This document shows, one piece after another, positions 8,380 through 15,789 of a stretch of 28,537 bases of DNA (positions are counted from its first letter, which is position 1; each line of letters opens with the position of its first letter). A program made the position numbers and the translations under genes. The stretch lies in the NCBI RefSeq assembly GCF_000497445.1, contig NZ_CM002285.1:4695333-4723869 (forward strand). Reading direction: 5' to 3'. The notes under the pieces were generated by a model, which had not been told where the DNA came from, searched no databases, and saw only the letters and a program-made list of their open reading frames with translations. Source of the stretch: Streptomyces roseochromogenus subsp. oscitans DS 12.976 (GTDB lineage: Bacteria; Actinomycetota; Actinomycetes; Streptomycetales; Streptomycetaceae).

Positions 8380-8811
8380 TCAGCGGCGGGCCGCGGAGAT
8401 GCCTTCAAGCCACTCACGGATCGCGGCTCGCTGCTCCGGCGTGAACGCGGCTTCCAATTCGGCTTCGCAGCGGTCGACGGCCTTGCGGGCAGCGGCCAGA
8501 CGTGTCCGCCCGGACTCGGTGACGAAGATCTGATGGCTGCGCCGGTCGGACGGATTCGTCCGCCGCTCGATCAGCCCCTCCTGCTCGAGCCCGACAAGCA
8601 TCTCGTTGGCGGCCTGCCGGGAGCTCGCCACCTCCCGGGCGATGTCCGACGCCGACATCCCGGGCCGCACCTCGGCCATCAGCAGGGTGGCGTACTGCGA
8701 GGTCGACAGCCCGAACGCCGTGAGCTCCCCGGCGATCGCCGACCTCATGTTCAGCCAGACCCTGCGGACCAGGAAGGTCAGCGAGCCGACTGCGGCCCTG
8801 CGGGGATCCAA
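8380..8811 (-). CDS. MarR family transcriptional regulator
   Basis: The best start is TTG 8811: it lies 7 nt after a strong GAGGAGG, and the frame upstream of it is unrelated transposon debris. This gives 143 aa. The winged-helix pattern of MarR proteins is complete: a dimerisation helix (VRRVWLNMRSAIAGELTAFGLS), ATLLMAEVRPGMSASDIAREV, recognition helix SSRQAANEMLVGLEQEGLIE, wing RRTNPSDRRSHQIFVTESGR, and a C-terminal helix ending in EWLEGISAARR. It should bind a palindromic operator and respond to a small ligand, and may control efflux or the neighbouring cluster. No transporter gene stands next to it, so its target is unknown. It lies 103 bp from the HTH regulator, in the same direction. 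Confidence 0.87.
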   Translation of the reverse strand: MDPRRAAVGSLTFLVRRVWLNMRSAIAGELTAFGLSTSQYATLLMAEVRPGMSASDIAREVASSRQAANEMLVGLEQEGLIERRTNPSDRRSHQIFVTESGRTRLAAARKAVDRCEAELEAAFTPEQRAAIREWLEGISAARR

Positions 8812-8904
8812 CGCTCCGCCTCCTCGGCTAGTGGCAGGTTCTTGACGATGACCCGAGACCACCGGGCTTGTCAAGTTCTTGTCGAACAGAGCAAAGCCCA
8901 CCCG

Positions 8905-9060
8905 CCACCCAGGGGCCCTGGCCTCGATCCCTGACCGGTGACGAAGCCCGAGCCGGGCGATCGGCCGGTCGGGGGTGCTGGTGGCGAGGCAGGTGATCCC
9001 CAGGCCGTCCGCGTCGGCGATCCTCAACTGCACGCCGGGATGAGGTCGTTCCTTGCGAAC
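8905..9060 (-). pseudogene. IS1380-type transposase fragment
   Basis: The minus-strand frame joined upstream of the MarR gene encodes a stretch starting ERPHPGVQLRIADADG, followed by ITCLATSTPDRPIARLGLRHR and IEARAP. This resembles the C-terminal core of IS1380-family DDE transposases (a strand ending in DADG, then a NT(P)-type motif, then LELRHR and the ARxEDRIR region, here broken). Only about 50 residues survive, with no ends visible. The assignment is from remembered family pattern, not from a search. Confidence 0.5.
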
Positions 9061-9087
9061 ACCAAGGTCCGCTTCGGCAATCCCTAC

Positions 9088-9379
9088 CGGAAGGGAGCAC
9101 TCGGGCTCGCGGCATTCGGCGCGGTGAGAACCAAAGACACCTGCCTGCAAGCCCGTTACAAGCGGATCACCACCCGCCGCGGCCCGCTCAGGGCCCTGGT
9201 CGCCGTCGAGCTCGATCACCACCGCGATCTGGCACATGCTCAGCGACAACGTCACCTACCGCGAGCTCGGCGCCTACTTCACCCAGCGCAACCCCCAACG
9301 CGCCACCCGCCGCGCGATCAACGCCCTCAACCAGCACGGCTACACCGTCACCCGCAACCCGCGGGGAGCCACAGCCTGA
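9088..9379 (+). pseudogene. IS110-family transposase C-terminal remnant with frameshift
   Basis: In one frame the + strand reads AAFGAVRTKDTCLQARYKR followed by TTRRGPLRALVAVE. Near base 9213 the coding frame shifts and continues TTAIWHMLSDNVTYRELGAY, QRNPQRATRRAINALNQHGY, to the stop at 9377-9379. This is the C-terminal part of an IS116/IS110/IS902-type transposase (the ARRG...ALVAVEH...IWHML...Y.ELG pattern), broken by a frameshift and missing its N-terminal catalytic DEDD domain. It is a dead element. Together with the IS1380 piece it marks old transposition between the PKS region and the peptide loci. Confidence 0.65.
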
Positions 9380-9672
9380 CCACGCCACGGCCAAGCACCC
9401 GGCAGCCTCTGCGGCCACCGGACGCCCAGCCCAGTCCCGCAATTGCAGCCAGCAGGTCATGCCCGAGCCGGAGCCCAGTTCCTTCGGCAGGTACTTTCAC
9501 CGGATCCCGGTGTGCAGCACGTACACGATCCCGCACAGCACCTCCGCCGGCGCTTGAGGAGGAGTTCGCCGACGAGGTTGGTGAGGCCAGGAGCGTCGGA
9601 GGGATGCCGACCAGGGCGCGTGTGCGTACGAGGTCAGGCGTCAGGATCCCTCCGCTCATCCCGACGTCGGGA

Positions 9673-10245
9673 TCAGGCTCCGTAGCGGGGCAGGACGCCA
9701 GTGTCGAGCGGGGACGGCAGAGGGGCGGGCAGTTCGACCACCTCTCCATACTCTCCATGGACCTGACCGCAGTACTCTCCGCCCTTAGGACGGGTATGCA
9801 GAGTCCAGCGACCGGTACGAGGGTCCAGGACAAGCAGGACGGCGACCCCGGCTCGGGCGTACCAGCCATTCTTGTCGGTGATGTCCTTCGCCTTCTCCGA
9901 CTGGGAGATCACCTCGACAGCCAAGGCGACATCACCAGGGTCGGCCAGCCAGGAATCGTCCTCGTCCCACTCCACGGGCAGGACCGTCAGATCGGGCGTG
10001 GCGTAGTCGTCCGGATCCTCCGGCATGGCGACCGAGGACATCTCGTACGGCGCCAGGCCCCCGGGCAGCCGAGGCTCGATCTGCACCCGCAGGCGCCGGA
10101 TAGTGCCAGCGTGCTTGCCGCGTGGGGTGGGGGACATCACGAGGCTGCCTCCGATGATCTCGACCCGTAGCCCGGTGGAAGCTTCGATGCGTTCGGCGAC
10201 CTCGCGCAGGTTTCCGGGGCGCGGGTGCAGCACGGGAAGGGTCAC
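9673..10245 (-). CDS. Uma2 family restriction-endonuclease-like protein
   Basis: GTG 10245 is preferred because GAGGAGG stands 9 nt upstream, and it gives 190 aa, the usual length. ATG 10263 is the alternative. The family pattern is present: VEIIGGSLVMSPTP near residues 28-41, a central helix, PDLTVLP (84-90), LAVEVISQSEKAKD (108-121) with Glu111, then Lys125, Tyr129 and AGV (132-134), ending in strands VLLVLDPRTGRW. This is the PD-(D/E)XK-like core of DUF820/Uma2. Uma2 genes are very numerous in Streptomyces and often stand alone; their biological role is unclear. It is flanked by IS remnants on one side and non-coding DNA on the other. Confidence 0.85.
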   Translation of the reverse strand: MTLPVLHPRPGNLREVAERIEASTGLRVEIIGGSLVMSPTPRGKHAGTIRRLRVQIEPRLPGGLAPYEMSSVAMPEDPDDYATPDLTVLPVEWDEDDSWLADPGDVALAVEVISQSEKAKDITDKNGWYARAGVAVLLVLDPRTGRWTLHTRPKGGEYCGQVHGEYGEVVELPAPLPSPLDTGVLPRYGA

Positions 10246-10822
10246 AGCTGCCCACCTCCTCATCGGTGGCCGTTCGATCACTACCGTACCGGTCGAGCCC
10301 TCGCCACGGCAGGTAACCAGAGCCGCGCCCAGGCCCGGCGCCGCCATCCGCTACCCGGCAGGCCAGGTAAACCAGCCCGCGAACCTCAAGGAACACGATC
10401 CCCACCTCCGCGTACCCGCCGGGGGGACAGGGGATACCAGGGGAGCCACAGGGGAACACGGATCTCTCGAATCCCTTTAACCACAAGGGATCCCCCACGT
10501 CCATCCCCTGCCGCGTGCGCACTTACCTTCCTGACCTGCGGAAACGCCGGAGAACCGGGACAGACATCCCCGTTTGCATCCTGCTGGATCCCCCTCGATC
10601 CTGCTCGATCTGGCACCCGTGCTGACACGTCAGCACGCCCCACCGATCGTTTGCGCGGCGCAATCTGGTTCCCGCTTGAAGCTGGCAATTTACTGGCCAT
10701 CACTTGGGTAGATCGCGATGCTTAAACGATGCGCTAGAGCAAACTCTGGTGGCGGCGACCGGATTGACCCCGACGAGGCGCTGTCCAGCGGCCTGATGCT
10801 GAAGGCCAGAACCCCCTGCTTC
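10246..10822. other. Gene-free interval with short repeats
   Basis: I see no credible gene here. The stretch holds G-rich direct repeats (GGGGA units at about 10424-10456) and a 7-bp hairpin (ATCCCTT 10471-10477 with AAGGGAT 10485-10491). It also holds three motifs that recur next to the tRNA at 21.1 kb, including the palindrome at 10619-10636. The last 100 bp lie downstream of the lasso B2 gene and show no clear terminator. Confidence 0.5.
10619..10636. promoter_or_regulatory. Palindromic site, possible operator
   Basis: GTGCTGAC and GTCAGCAC form a perfect 8-bp inverted repeat with a 2-nt spacer. A near copy (one mismatch) stands at 21092-21109. The size and symmetry suit a dimeric repressor or recombinase-accessory site; no protein is assigned. 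Confidence 0.4.
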
Positions 10823-11251
10823 TCAGACACGCTGCCTGTGGTGGGGCGGCACGGTCATGATGCGGCGGTACTGGGCGATGGCGGTGTCCTCGTCCACGGG
10901 GACTGCCTCGACCTCGACCCAGGCGTGCGCGGCGAAGGGCTGGGTGCGCACGCCGGTGCACCAGGTGGGCCAGCTCCCCCGCATGCGACACAGCAGTGTG
11001 GTGGCCAGGGAGCGCTGGAGGCAGCCTTCCCCCGCGCAGGCCAGGCTCAGGGATGTGATCTCGGTGCGGGCGCGCTGGGCTTCACCACGGGTGGCGGGGC
11101 GCGCCCCGCGTCGTACCAGGAGCAGGATGGTGCGGATGCGCCCCGGGGGAAGGCGGCTGAGCAGCCAGGCGACGGTGATGGCCAGCCGAATGGGAGGCCG
11201 GCGCCACCATGCGGGACGGTCCGCTGTGGGGAGGGCGGTGTGGACGCTCAT
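10823..11251 (-). CDS. Lasso peptide leader peptidase (B2, transglutaminase-like)
   Basis: This 142-aa protein is the B2 half of the split lasso maturation protease. It cleaves the leader after the Thr-X site and hands the core to the cyclase. The papain/transglutaminase-like Cys is Cys77 in GEGCLQRSLATTLLCR, His109 lies in PFAAHAWVEV, and Asp120 or Asp122 in PVDED is the likely third residue, matching the actinobacterial B2 pattern. An N-terminal hydrophobic, Arg-rich segment (IRLAITVAWLLSRLPPGRIR) is usual. It follows B1 by 36 nt in the same direction; the ribosome site is weak, suggesting coupling. It is the last gene of the cassette, with no D transporter after it. Confidence 0.9.
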   Translation of the reverse strand: MSVHTALPTADRPAWWRRPPIRLAITVAWLLSRLPPGRIRTILLLVRRGARPATRGEAQRARTEITSLSLACAGEGCLQRSLATTLLCRMRGSWPTWCTGVRTQPFAAHAWVEVEAVPVDEDTAIAQYRRIMTVPPHHRQRV

Positions 11252-11287
11252 GCGGAAGCCGTGTTCTGTGTGGAGAGGGATCGTGGA

Positions 11288-11548
11288 TCAGGCGAGAGAG
11301 CCAAGACCGCGCCGGGCCAGGTCGGCCAGAAACGCGTTGACGTCGGCTGCGGCTTGGGCAGGCGTGGCATCAGTGCCTGCCGTGAGCCGGTGGACCGCCT
11401 CCTCCTGGCTCGCTCCGTTCAGGAGGGCGGTCAGGGTGGCGGAGCCCGTCCCGTTCAGCTCGAAATAGCCGCCCGTGCGCTCGTCGAGGATGACCATGCC
11501 GGTGTCGGTGGTGACGGCGGTGACATGTCGGTGCAGCCGAAAGGCCAT
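11288..11548 (-). CDS. Lasso peptide RiPP recognition element (B1, PqqD-like)
   Basis: This 86-aa protein starts at ATG 11548, just after the cyclase stop at 11550-11552, so the two are coupled. A longer frame exists upstream but only repeats cyclase DNA. The sequence has the PqqD/RRE fold pattern: strands around RHVTAVTTDTGMVILDERTGGYFELNGTG, then helices (SATLTALLNGASQEEAVHRL, AQAAADVNAFLADLARRGLG). B1 binds the leader, mainly its YxxP and GxF residues, and delivers it to B2. The order C-B1-B2 and the length match actinobacterial lasso clusters. Confidence 0.92.
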   Translation of the reverse strand: MAFRLHRHVTAVTTDTGMVILDERTGGYFELNGTGSATLTALLNGASQEEAVHRLTAGTDATPAQAAADVNAFLADLARRGLGSLA

Positions 11549-11549
11549 G

Positions 11550-13388
11550 TCATGTGCTCCTGGTGGACCGTACGGTGCTTCTGGACGGGGTGGCGGCAGG
11601 CAGGGTGAGGCGTCCGTGGTGCAGCCAGTGCTCCACCACAAGGGTGTCTTCGAGGTCGGCGGAGATACGCGGTACCGGAGTGTGCAGCGCCGCGCCCAGG
11701 GCTGCGGCGTCCAGCAGACCGGCCTGGGCCAGTCGGGAGCGCTCCACGAGCTGGTTCAGGGCGGCCCGCTGTTCACGCAAGCCCGCGTAGAAGTCGGTGT
11801 CGGTGCTGCCCTTCGTCGCGCGGGCGAGCAGGTGACCGGGCATCAGGCCGTGCATGGCCCGGGCCAGGAGTGGTTTGTAGGCGAAGGGTGTCCCACGCTC
11901 GTGAGTACGCACCGCGAGACAGGCTTCCACCACGCGGTCGTCGAGGAACGGCAGCCCCATCCACGGCTGGTCGTACTCCTGGCGCATCAGCCGGTAGAGC
12001 TGGGAAACGGCCCGCAGCCGGTGCAGGGTCTGGTGCTGTCCCCGGTCGGCGGCAAGGGGCAGCGCGGTCGTCGCAGCTTCCTCCAGGAGGTCGGCGACCA
12101 GCAGGGCTGCCCGGCGCGTGGCCCATGGTGCCATGCGCACCGGCGGTCCCCATCCCAACGGCACGTGGTGGGAAGGCTCGGTCGGCGGGCCACCGCGCAG
12201 GCGGCGAGCCTGGTCGCGCAGCCACTGCGGGTAGGAGCGTCGGTCGACGAGCCCTCGTAGCGCGAGGCTCAAGGGCCAGCGGCGGACCGAACGGTGGCCG
12301 CGCAGGTGACGGACGGCGAGAAGCGGGTGGGCCGGCAACAGGTCGCCGAGGTAACCGGGCGGGGTCTGGAGAACCTCGTCGCCGCCGTGGCCCGCGAGTT
12401 GAAGGACGACTCCGTGCCCGCGGTAGCGAGCGGCGGTCGCGTCGAACACGGCCCTGCCTCGCAGCACCCCGGACGGAGCGTCCGCCGGGCTGCCCGGCTC
12501 GCCCAGGTTCTCGTACTGGCCAGGCAGTTCGTCGTCGGCCAGCGACAGCGCCACCGTGTCCGGCAGATGGCTTCGGGCCAGGTTGGCCCAGTGTGTGTCG
12601 TCGTTGGCCGGATCCCGGAACGCCAAGGTCATCGTGTGCAAGGAGGCGCCGGCGGCGCTCGCGAGGAACGCCAGCGCGGTGGAGTCCATGCCTCCGGACA
12701 GGTCACAGCCCACCGCAGATTCCGGTGCCTGGGCGATCCGCAGGGCCACGGCCTCGGCGAGAGCGGCTCGCAGCGCCGCCGCGCCGGTCTCCACCGGCCG
12801 GTCGGGAAGAGGCGGTGACCACCAGGGCCGGTGCGCGGATCCGCCGTGCGCGCCGACCGTCAGCGCGTCGCCCGGCGGGACGGCGAAGACGCCCTGCCAG
12901 GCGGTGAGACCGTCCAGCAGATGTGGGGGCCCGCCGGTGATGAGTCGTACGGCCAGCCATCGCTCGTCCAGGTCGGCGCCCGACAGGTCCGCCAGGATGT
13001 CCGCGCGGTCCGCCGCGACCGTGATGCCGTGCATACGCGCCGTGTAGACGCGACGCAGACCGGAAGCCGTGCCCCGAAGCCGGAACCGGCCCGGTCCCGA
13101 GACGGCCACATGCACGCTTCCCGCCGACGCTGAAGGCCCCGGAACGCCTTGGTCAGTGCTCAGGGGCGGCAGGAGACGGGCAAGGGATGCCACGTCTGCA
13201 CCTGCGTGACCGATGACGGCCACCCTCAGGTCGCCCGTCGACAGGACCTGGCAGTGGCCCGTCGGCACCCGGCCGACCAACCAGGGTCTGCCGGACGCGT
13301 GCCGGGCCAGGACCGACCCTTCACACCGGAGCTCTTCCAGCACCCGGAGGGCGGCAGGACAGTCGGGTACGGCGACGAACCACTGCAC
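11550..13388 (-). CDS. Lasso cyclase (asparagine-synthetase-like, C protein)
   Basis: This protein adenylates the side-chain carboxylate of the ring Glu and closes the macrolactam with the N-terminal Gly while the tail is threaded. GTG 13388 is preferred: AGTGAGG lies about 6 nt upstream and it gives an MQWFVAVPD start. GTG 13400 is the longer option, adding 4 residues. The product is 612 aa. The N-terminal glutaminase-like half lacks the Cys2 nucleophile, as expected. The synthetase half has the PP-loop CDLSGGMDSTAL (about 229-240), LAGHGGDEVLQTPPGYLG in the middle, and a C-terminal part with MRQEYDQPWMGLPFLDDRVVEA and YKPLLARAMHGLMP. It begins 12 nt after the precursor stop and ends one base before B1. 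Confidence 0.93.
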   Translation of the reverse strand: MQWFVAVPDCPAALRVLEELRCEGSVLARHASGRPWLVGRVPTGHCQVLSTGDLRVAVIGHAGADVASLARLLPPLSTDQGVPGPSASAGSVHVAVSGPGRFRLRGTASGLRRVYTARMHGITVAADRADILADLSGADLDERWLAVRLITGGPPHLLDGLTAWQGVFAVPPGDALTVGAHGGSAHRPWWSPPLPDRPVETGAAALRAALAEAVALRIAQAPESAVGCDLSGGMDSTALAFLASAAGASLHTMTLAFRDPANDDTHWANLARSHLPDTVALSLADDELPGQYENLGEPGSPADAPSGVLRGRAVFDATAARYRGHGVVLQLAGHGGDEVLQTPPGYLGDLLPAHPLLAVRHLRGHRSVRRWPLSLALRGLVDRRSYPQWLRDQARRLRGGPPTEPSHHVPLGWGPPVRMAPWATRRAALLVADLLEEAATTALPLAADRGQHQTLHRLRAVSQLYRLMRQEYDQPWMGLPFLDDRVVEACLAVRTHERGTPFAYKPLLARAMHGLMPGHLLARATKGSTDTDFYAGLREQRAALNQLVERSRLAQAGLLDAAALGAALHTPVPRISADLEDTLVVEHWLHHGRLTLPAATPSRSTVRSTRST

Positions 13389-13412
13389 AGGAGACCTCAC
13401 TTCAGACGGGCA

Positions 13413-13574
13413 TCACGCTTCAAAACGGCCGATACCGGCTTCCCTGTACTTCCCGTAACCACCGCGCGTGTCGTGTGCGAACCTCCCGGCCTCCGCGACC
13501 ATCGGCGGCTCGTAGGCGACCGGCTCCTCGACAGCCACCCGCTCCTCGTTCGTGAGCACCTTCTGGATTTCCAT
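13413..13574 (-). CDS. Lasso peptide precursor, predicted core GGYGKYREAGIGRFEA
   Basis: This 53-aa peptide is read from ATG 13574, with GGAGG 7 nt upstream; another ATG at 13580 lies too close to that site. The leader carries the complete recognition motif: Tyr21, Pro24, Val26 (usually Leu), Gly30, Phe32 and Thr36. Thr36 is the -2 residue, so cleavage is expected after Arg37. The core of 16 residues starts with Gly1 and has Glu at position 8, giving a predicted 8-residue ring (GGYGKYRE) and tail AGIGRFEA. It has no Cys, so it would be a class II lasso peptide. Hand calculation gives a monoisotopic mass of about 1711.84 for the cyclised core. The stop lies 12 nt before the cyclase. I do not recognise the core among lasso peptides I know. 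Confidence 0.9.
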   Translation of the reverse strand: MEIQKVLTNEERVAVEEPVAYEPPMVAEAGRFAHDTRGGYGKYREAGIGRFEA

Positions 13575-13952
13575 GCCCATCCCTCCTCAGGAATCAGGAC
13601 GGGGCGCATCCCCGCCGCTGGAATGAATACCTGCCGCCATCTTCCTCAAACCCCCTGAACAGACGCTGATTTCAGCCAACATCCATCAATTCTTGCAGTT
13701 CGAACCCGAGTCCAAATAGGCACGCATCAAGGCCTGTTGACCAATTATTGAGCATGCCCGCTCAGGTGAGGTAATCACCACCGTCGATCACTTTCCACTC
13801 CCAAGAGTGAAGCCTTCCCGCATCACGGTCCTACGGTGCGCCAGTCGGCTAGCCTGGCACACATCTCCCTTTGGCCATACGGGAGTTCGGCGCACCGGAG
13901 CGCATCGCGCCCTTCAAGGATGAATCACCGCAACACCAGAGAGAGAGCCGCC
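13575..13952. promoter_or_regulatory. Divergent intergenic region of lasso cassette and DUF5132 gene
   Basis: These 378 bp separate the minus-strand lasso precursor from the plus-strand small protein gene and must hold promoters for both. The segment 13660-13760 is distinctly A/T-richer than the surroundings. I do not see a -35/-10 pair that I would defend, and there is no gene. Confidence 0.45.
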
Positions 13953-14237
13953 ATGCCTCCTGTCGTTCCCCCGTTCCTGCTAGGGCTTGTCTTTGCTCCC
14001 CTGGCCAAGCGTCTGGTGAAGCCGCTGGTCCGCGGCACCGTCAAGACGTCGATGAGCCTTGTCATGGAGTTGAAGAAGGCAGCGCACGAGGCTGGTGAGG
14101 AACTGCACGACATGACCGCGGAGGTCGCTGCCGAGTTGATCGGCGCCGAACTCCGGGAAGAGGAAACAGCCGTCGGCAAGCCGGTCAAGCCTCGGAGCCC
14201 TGCCGGCTCGGGTACTGCGGCCGGAAAGGCCCGCTAA
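13953..14237 (+). CDS. DUF5132-like small protein
   Basis: This 94-aa protein starts at ATG 13953 after GAGAGAG. The N-terminus PPVVPPFLLGLVFAPLAKRLVKPLVRGTVKTS is a hydrophobic/basic amphipathic segment. It is followed by a charged helix (LVMELKKAAHEAGEELHDMTAEVAAELIGAEL) and a Lys/Pro-rich tail. I recall this pattern as DUF5132 of actinomycetes, which I associate with HMA-domain proteins and metal transporters. An HMA-like domain also occurs in the ABC gene at 18244. It may be a membrane-associated accessory or chaperone-like protein, but the function is unknown. Codon use is ordinary for the window. Confidence 0.6.
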   Translation: MPPVVPPFLLGLVFAPLAKRLVKPLVRGTVKTSMSLVMELKKAAHEAGEELHDMTAEVAAELIGAELREEETAVGKPVKPRSPAGSGTAAGKAR

Positions 14238-14257
14238 GTCGGCCGACGGAGCACGGA

Positions 14258-14590
14258 ATGACGATTCAGCATCCTGGGGACGACGGCATGGTCAGATTTT
14301 TCTCGACCGCGCCGCCGTCCCCATTCGTCCTGCCCCAGACAAGGAAATGCGTGACTGAATACGGTGACGTTTTGGCCGACATCACGACCACGACTGACAT
14401 CATGGAAGAGAGCGACTCCGCTACGAATGTGCTGTACAGGGCGGAGCTGGTGCTCAACAACGGCTCATACACTCTCGTCGTGCGGGATCTCGTACACGGC
14501 ACGCTGCGAATGACCGGTGTGCCCAGGAGGATGGTGGCAAAGTTCCCCGCCTACCTTTCGATGCTCAATCTTCAGCACGTGGATGAATGA
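14258..14590 (+). CDS. Hypothetical protein, 110 aa
   Basis: The ATG at 14258 follows GGAGCACGGA and lies 20 bp after the DUF5132-like gene. Third codon positions are less GC-rich than in most genes here (codons such as AGA, TTT, AAA and ATT occur), so it may be recently acquired. The C-terminal 75 residues look ordered: VTEYGDVLADITTTTDIME, then LYRAELVLNNGSYTLVVRDL, then VPRRMVAKFPAYLSMLNLQ. There is no signal peptide and no membrane helix. I do not recognise a family. Its 3' end overlaps the convergent isoprenoid-synthase-like gene by 19 bp. Confidence 0.55.
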   Translation: MTIQHPGDDGMVRFFSTAPPSPFVLPQTRKCVTEYGDVLADITTTTDIMEESDSATNVLYRAELVLNNGSYTLVVRDLVHGTLRMTGVPRRMVAKFPAYLSMLNLQHVDE

Positions 14591-15558
14591 ACCGAACTGC
14601 CTTCGGCGGCCGGCTCGGGGACAGGATCCGGGACGGCGGGCAGCCGGAGCCGCTCGCCTCGCTCCAGCCGCCACCGGATCCAGGTGAGCAGCACCGGCCT
14701 GGGCAGCAGGGTGTAGACGCGGGTCGGACTGCGCTTGACGGCGAGGGCGCGCAGCGGGCGCGGGCGGAGCAGGAAGACCTGGGCGAACCGGACCAGGGAC
14801 CGGCGGTCGGCGGCGGCGAGGTCGCACAGCAGGTCGTCGCAGAGCCGCCGCCAGACTTCGTGGAGGCGGGCGCGGGCGGCTTCGACGCCGACGGCCCAGA
14901 CACACATGCGGTAGAAGTTGCAGGAGTCGTCGGCCACGTCCTTGGCATAGCCGACAACGTCACTGATCAGTTCTCCCATCGCGTGCATGTGTCCCGCGAG
15001 CCGGTCGAACGACTCGTCCCCGGGCAGCCCGGCGAGGCGTCGGCCGAACCCCGTCATGATCCGCACGTCGGACGACCGCCCGTGACAGGCACGCACGAGA
15101 TCGTCCACGCTGTACTGAGCGCGGCGGCTCATGGTCTCGGTCTCCCAGCGGGCGTACTCCTCCAGCGCGCGCAGATCGGCGAGTGCCTCGGCGGTGTCAC
15201 AGCCGTATCCGCGCAGCACCTCCTCGATGCCGTCGCGCCAGGCGGTGCCCGCCGGAGGGCCGTCCGCCTGCTCCCGCTCGACGGCGAGATCGCCGACGTA
15301 GACCAGCGCCTCCAGATTGAGCAGCGGGGGCCAGTAGTAGTCCAGCGCGTCGTGCGGACAGCCGAGGAGACGCAGGGTGTGGACGCAGTGCAGCGTGACG
15401 GCACCGGCCTTGAGCTGGTGCCGGAGGGTGACGGCGGTGCGCTCCCAGGCCATGGGGGGATCGGCGGACAAGGGCCGCTCCCAGGCGCGCTCGGCGGCGC
15501 CCCGAGCACCGCGCGACACCAGCGGACGGCGCGCCTTCGCACTCTTCGTGGCGGTCAT
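14572..15558 (-). CDS. Divergent class I isoprenoid synthase/terpene synthase-like protein
   Basis: This 328-aa, largely alpha-helical protein is read from ATG 15558 with GAGGAAGG upstream. The helix pattern follows class I terpene synthases: LLNLEALVYVGDLAVERE (80-97) at the place of the Asp-rich motif, then TETMSRRAQYSVDDLVRAC with GRSSDV (161-165), then GELISDVVGYAKDVADDSCN (195-214) at the place of the NSE triad, then VEAARARLHEVWRRLCDDL. The metal-binding motifs are degenerate: GDLAVE instead of DDxxE, and SDxxGxxxD instead of NDxxSxxxE. It may be a cyclase with altered metal binding, a prenyltransferase acting on a peptide (compare ComQ), or a non-catalytic relative. The C-terminal 60 residues are Arg/Pro-rich. 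It is divergent from the 32-aa peptide gene. Confidence 0.5.
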   Translation of the reverse strand: MTATKSAKARRPLVSRGARGAAERAWERPLSADPPMAWERTAVTLRHQLKAGAVTLHCVHTLRLLGCPHDALDYYWPPLLNLEALVYVGDLAVEREQADGPPAGTAWRDGIEEVLRGYGCDTAEALADLRALEEYARWETETMSRRAQYSVDDLVRACHGRSSDVRIMTGFGRRLAGLPGDESFDRLAGHMHAMGELISDVVGYAKDVADDSCNFYRMCVWAVGVEAARARLHEVWRRLCDDLLCDLAAADRRSLVRFAQVFLLRPRPLRALAVKRSPTRVYTLLPRPVLLTWIRWRLERGERLRLPAVPDPVPEPAAEGSSVHSSTC

Positions 15559-15789
15559 ACGAGCCTTCCTCGGCGACGGGGTGAACGGGCGGCCGGCGCG
15601 GACACTCCGCCGCCAGGACGACGGACACCGTAATCACCGCAACAGCGCCAACTGGCATAGAACATAGGCATGTTCACCACATCGAGTGGCGTGCACACCC
15701 TGCGAGTTTTTGCCGCCGAGCGCATGGAAATGCCCCGTGCGGTGCCAGTCCGACAGGGGCCGGCACCGCCTTCGAAAGGAGTACCAATC
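15559..15789. promoter_or_regulatory. Divergent promoter region
   Basis: This interval lies between the isoprenoid-synthase-like gene (minus) and the 32-aa peptide gene (plus). The section 15627-15675 is A/T-richer and is the likeliest promoter site. An in-frame ATG at 15670 would extend the peptide to 72 aa, but the strong AAAGGAG stands right before 15790, so I treat 15670-15789 as leader DNA. Confidence 0.4.

Noticed and set aside
8938..10170. 410-codon frame on the + strand
   Set aside because: Only its first part matches an IS110 transposase. The rest is antisense to the Uma2 gene and has no family features.
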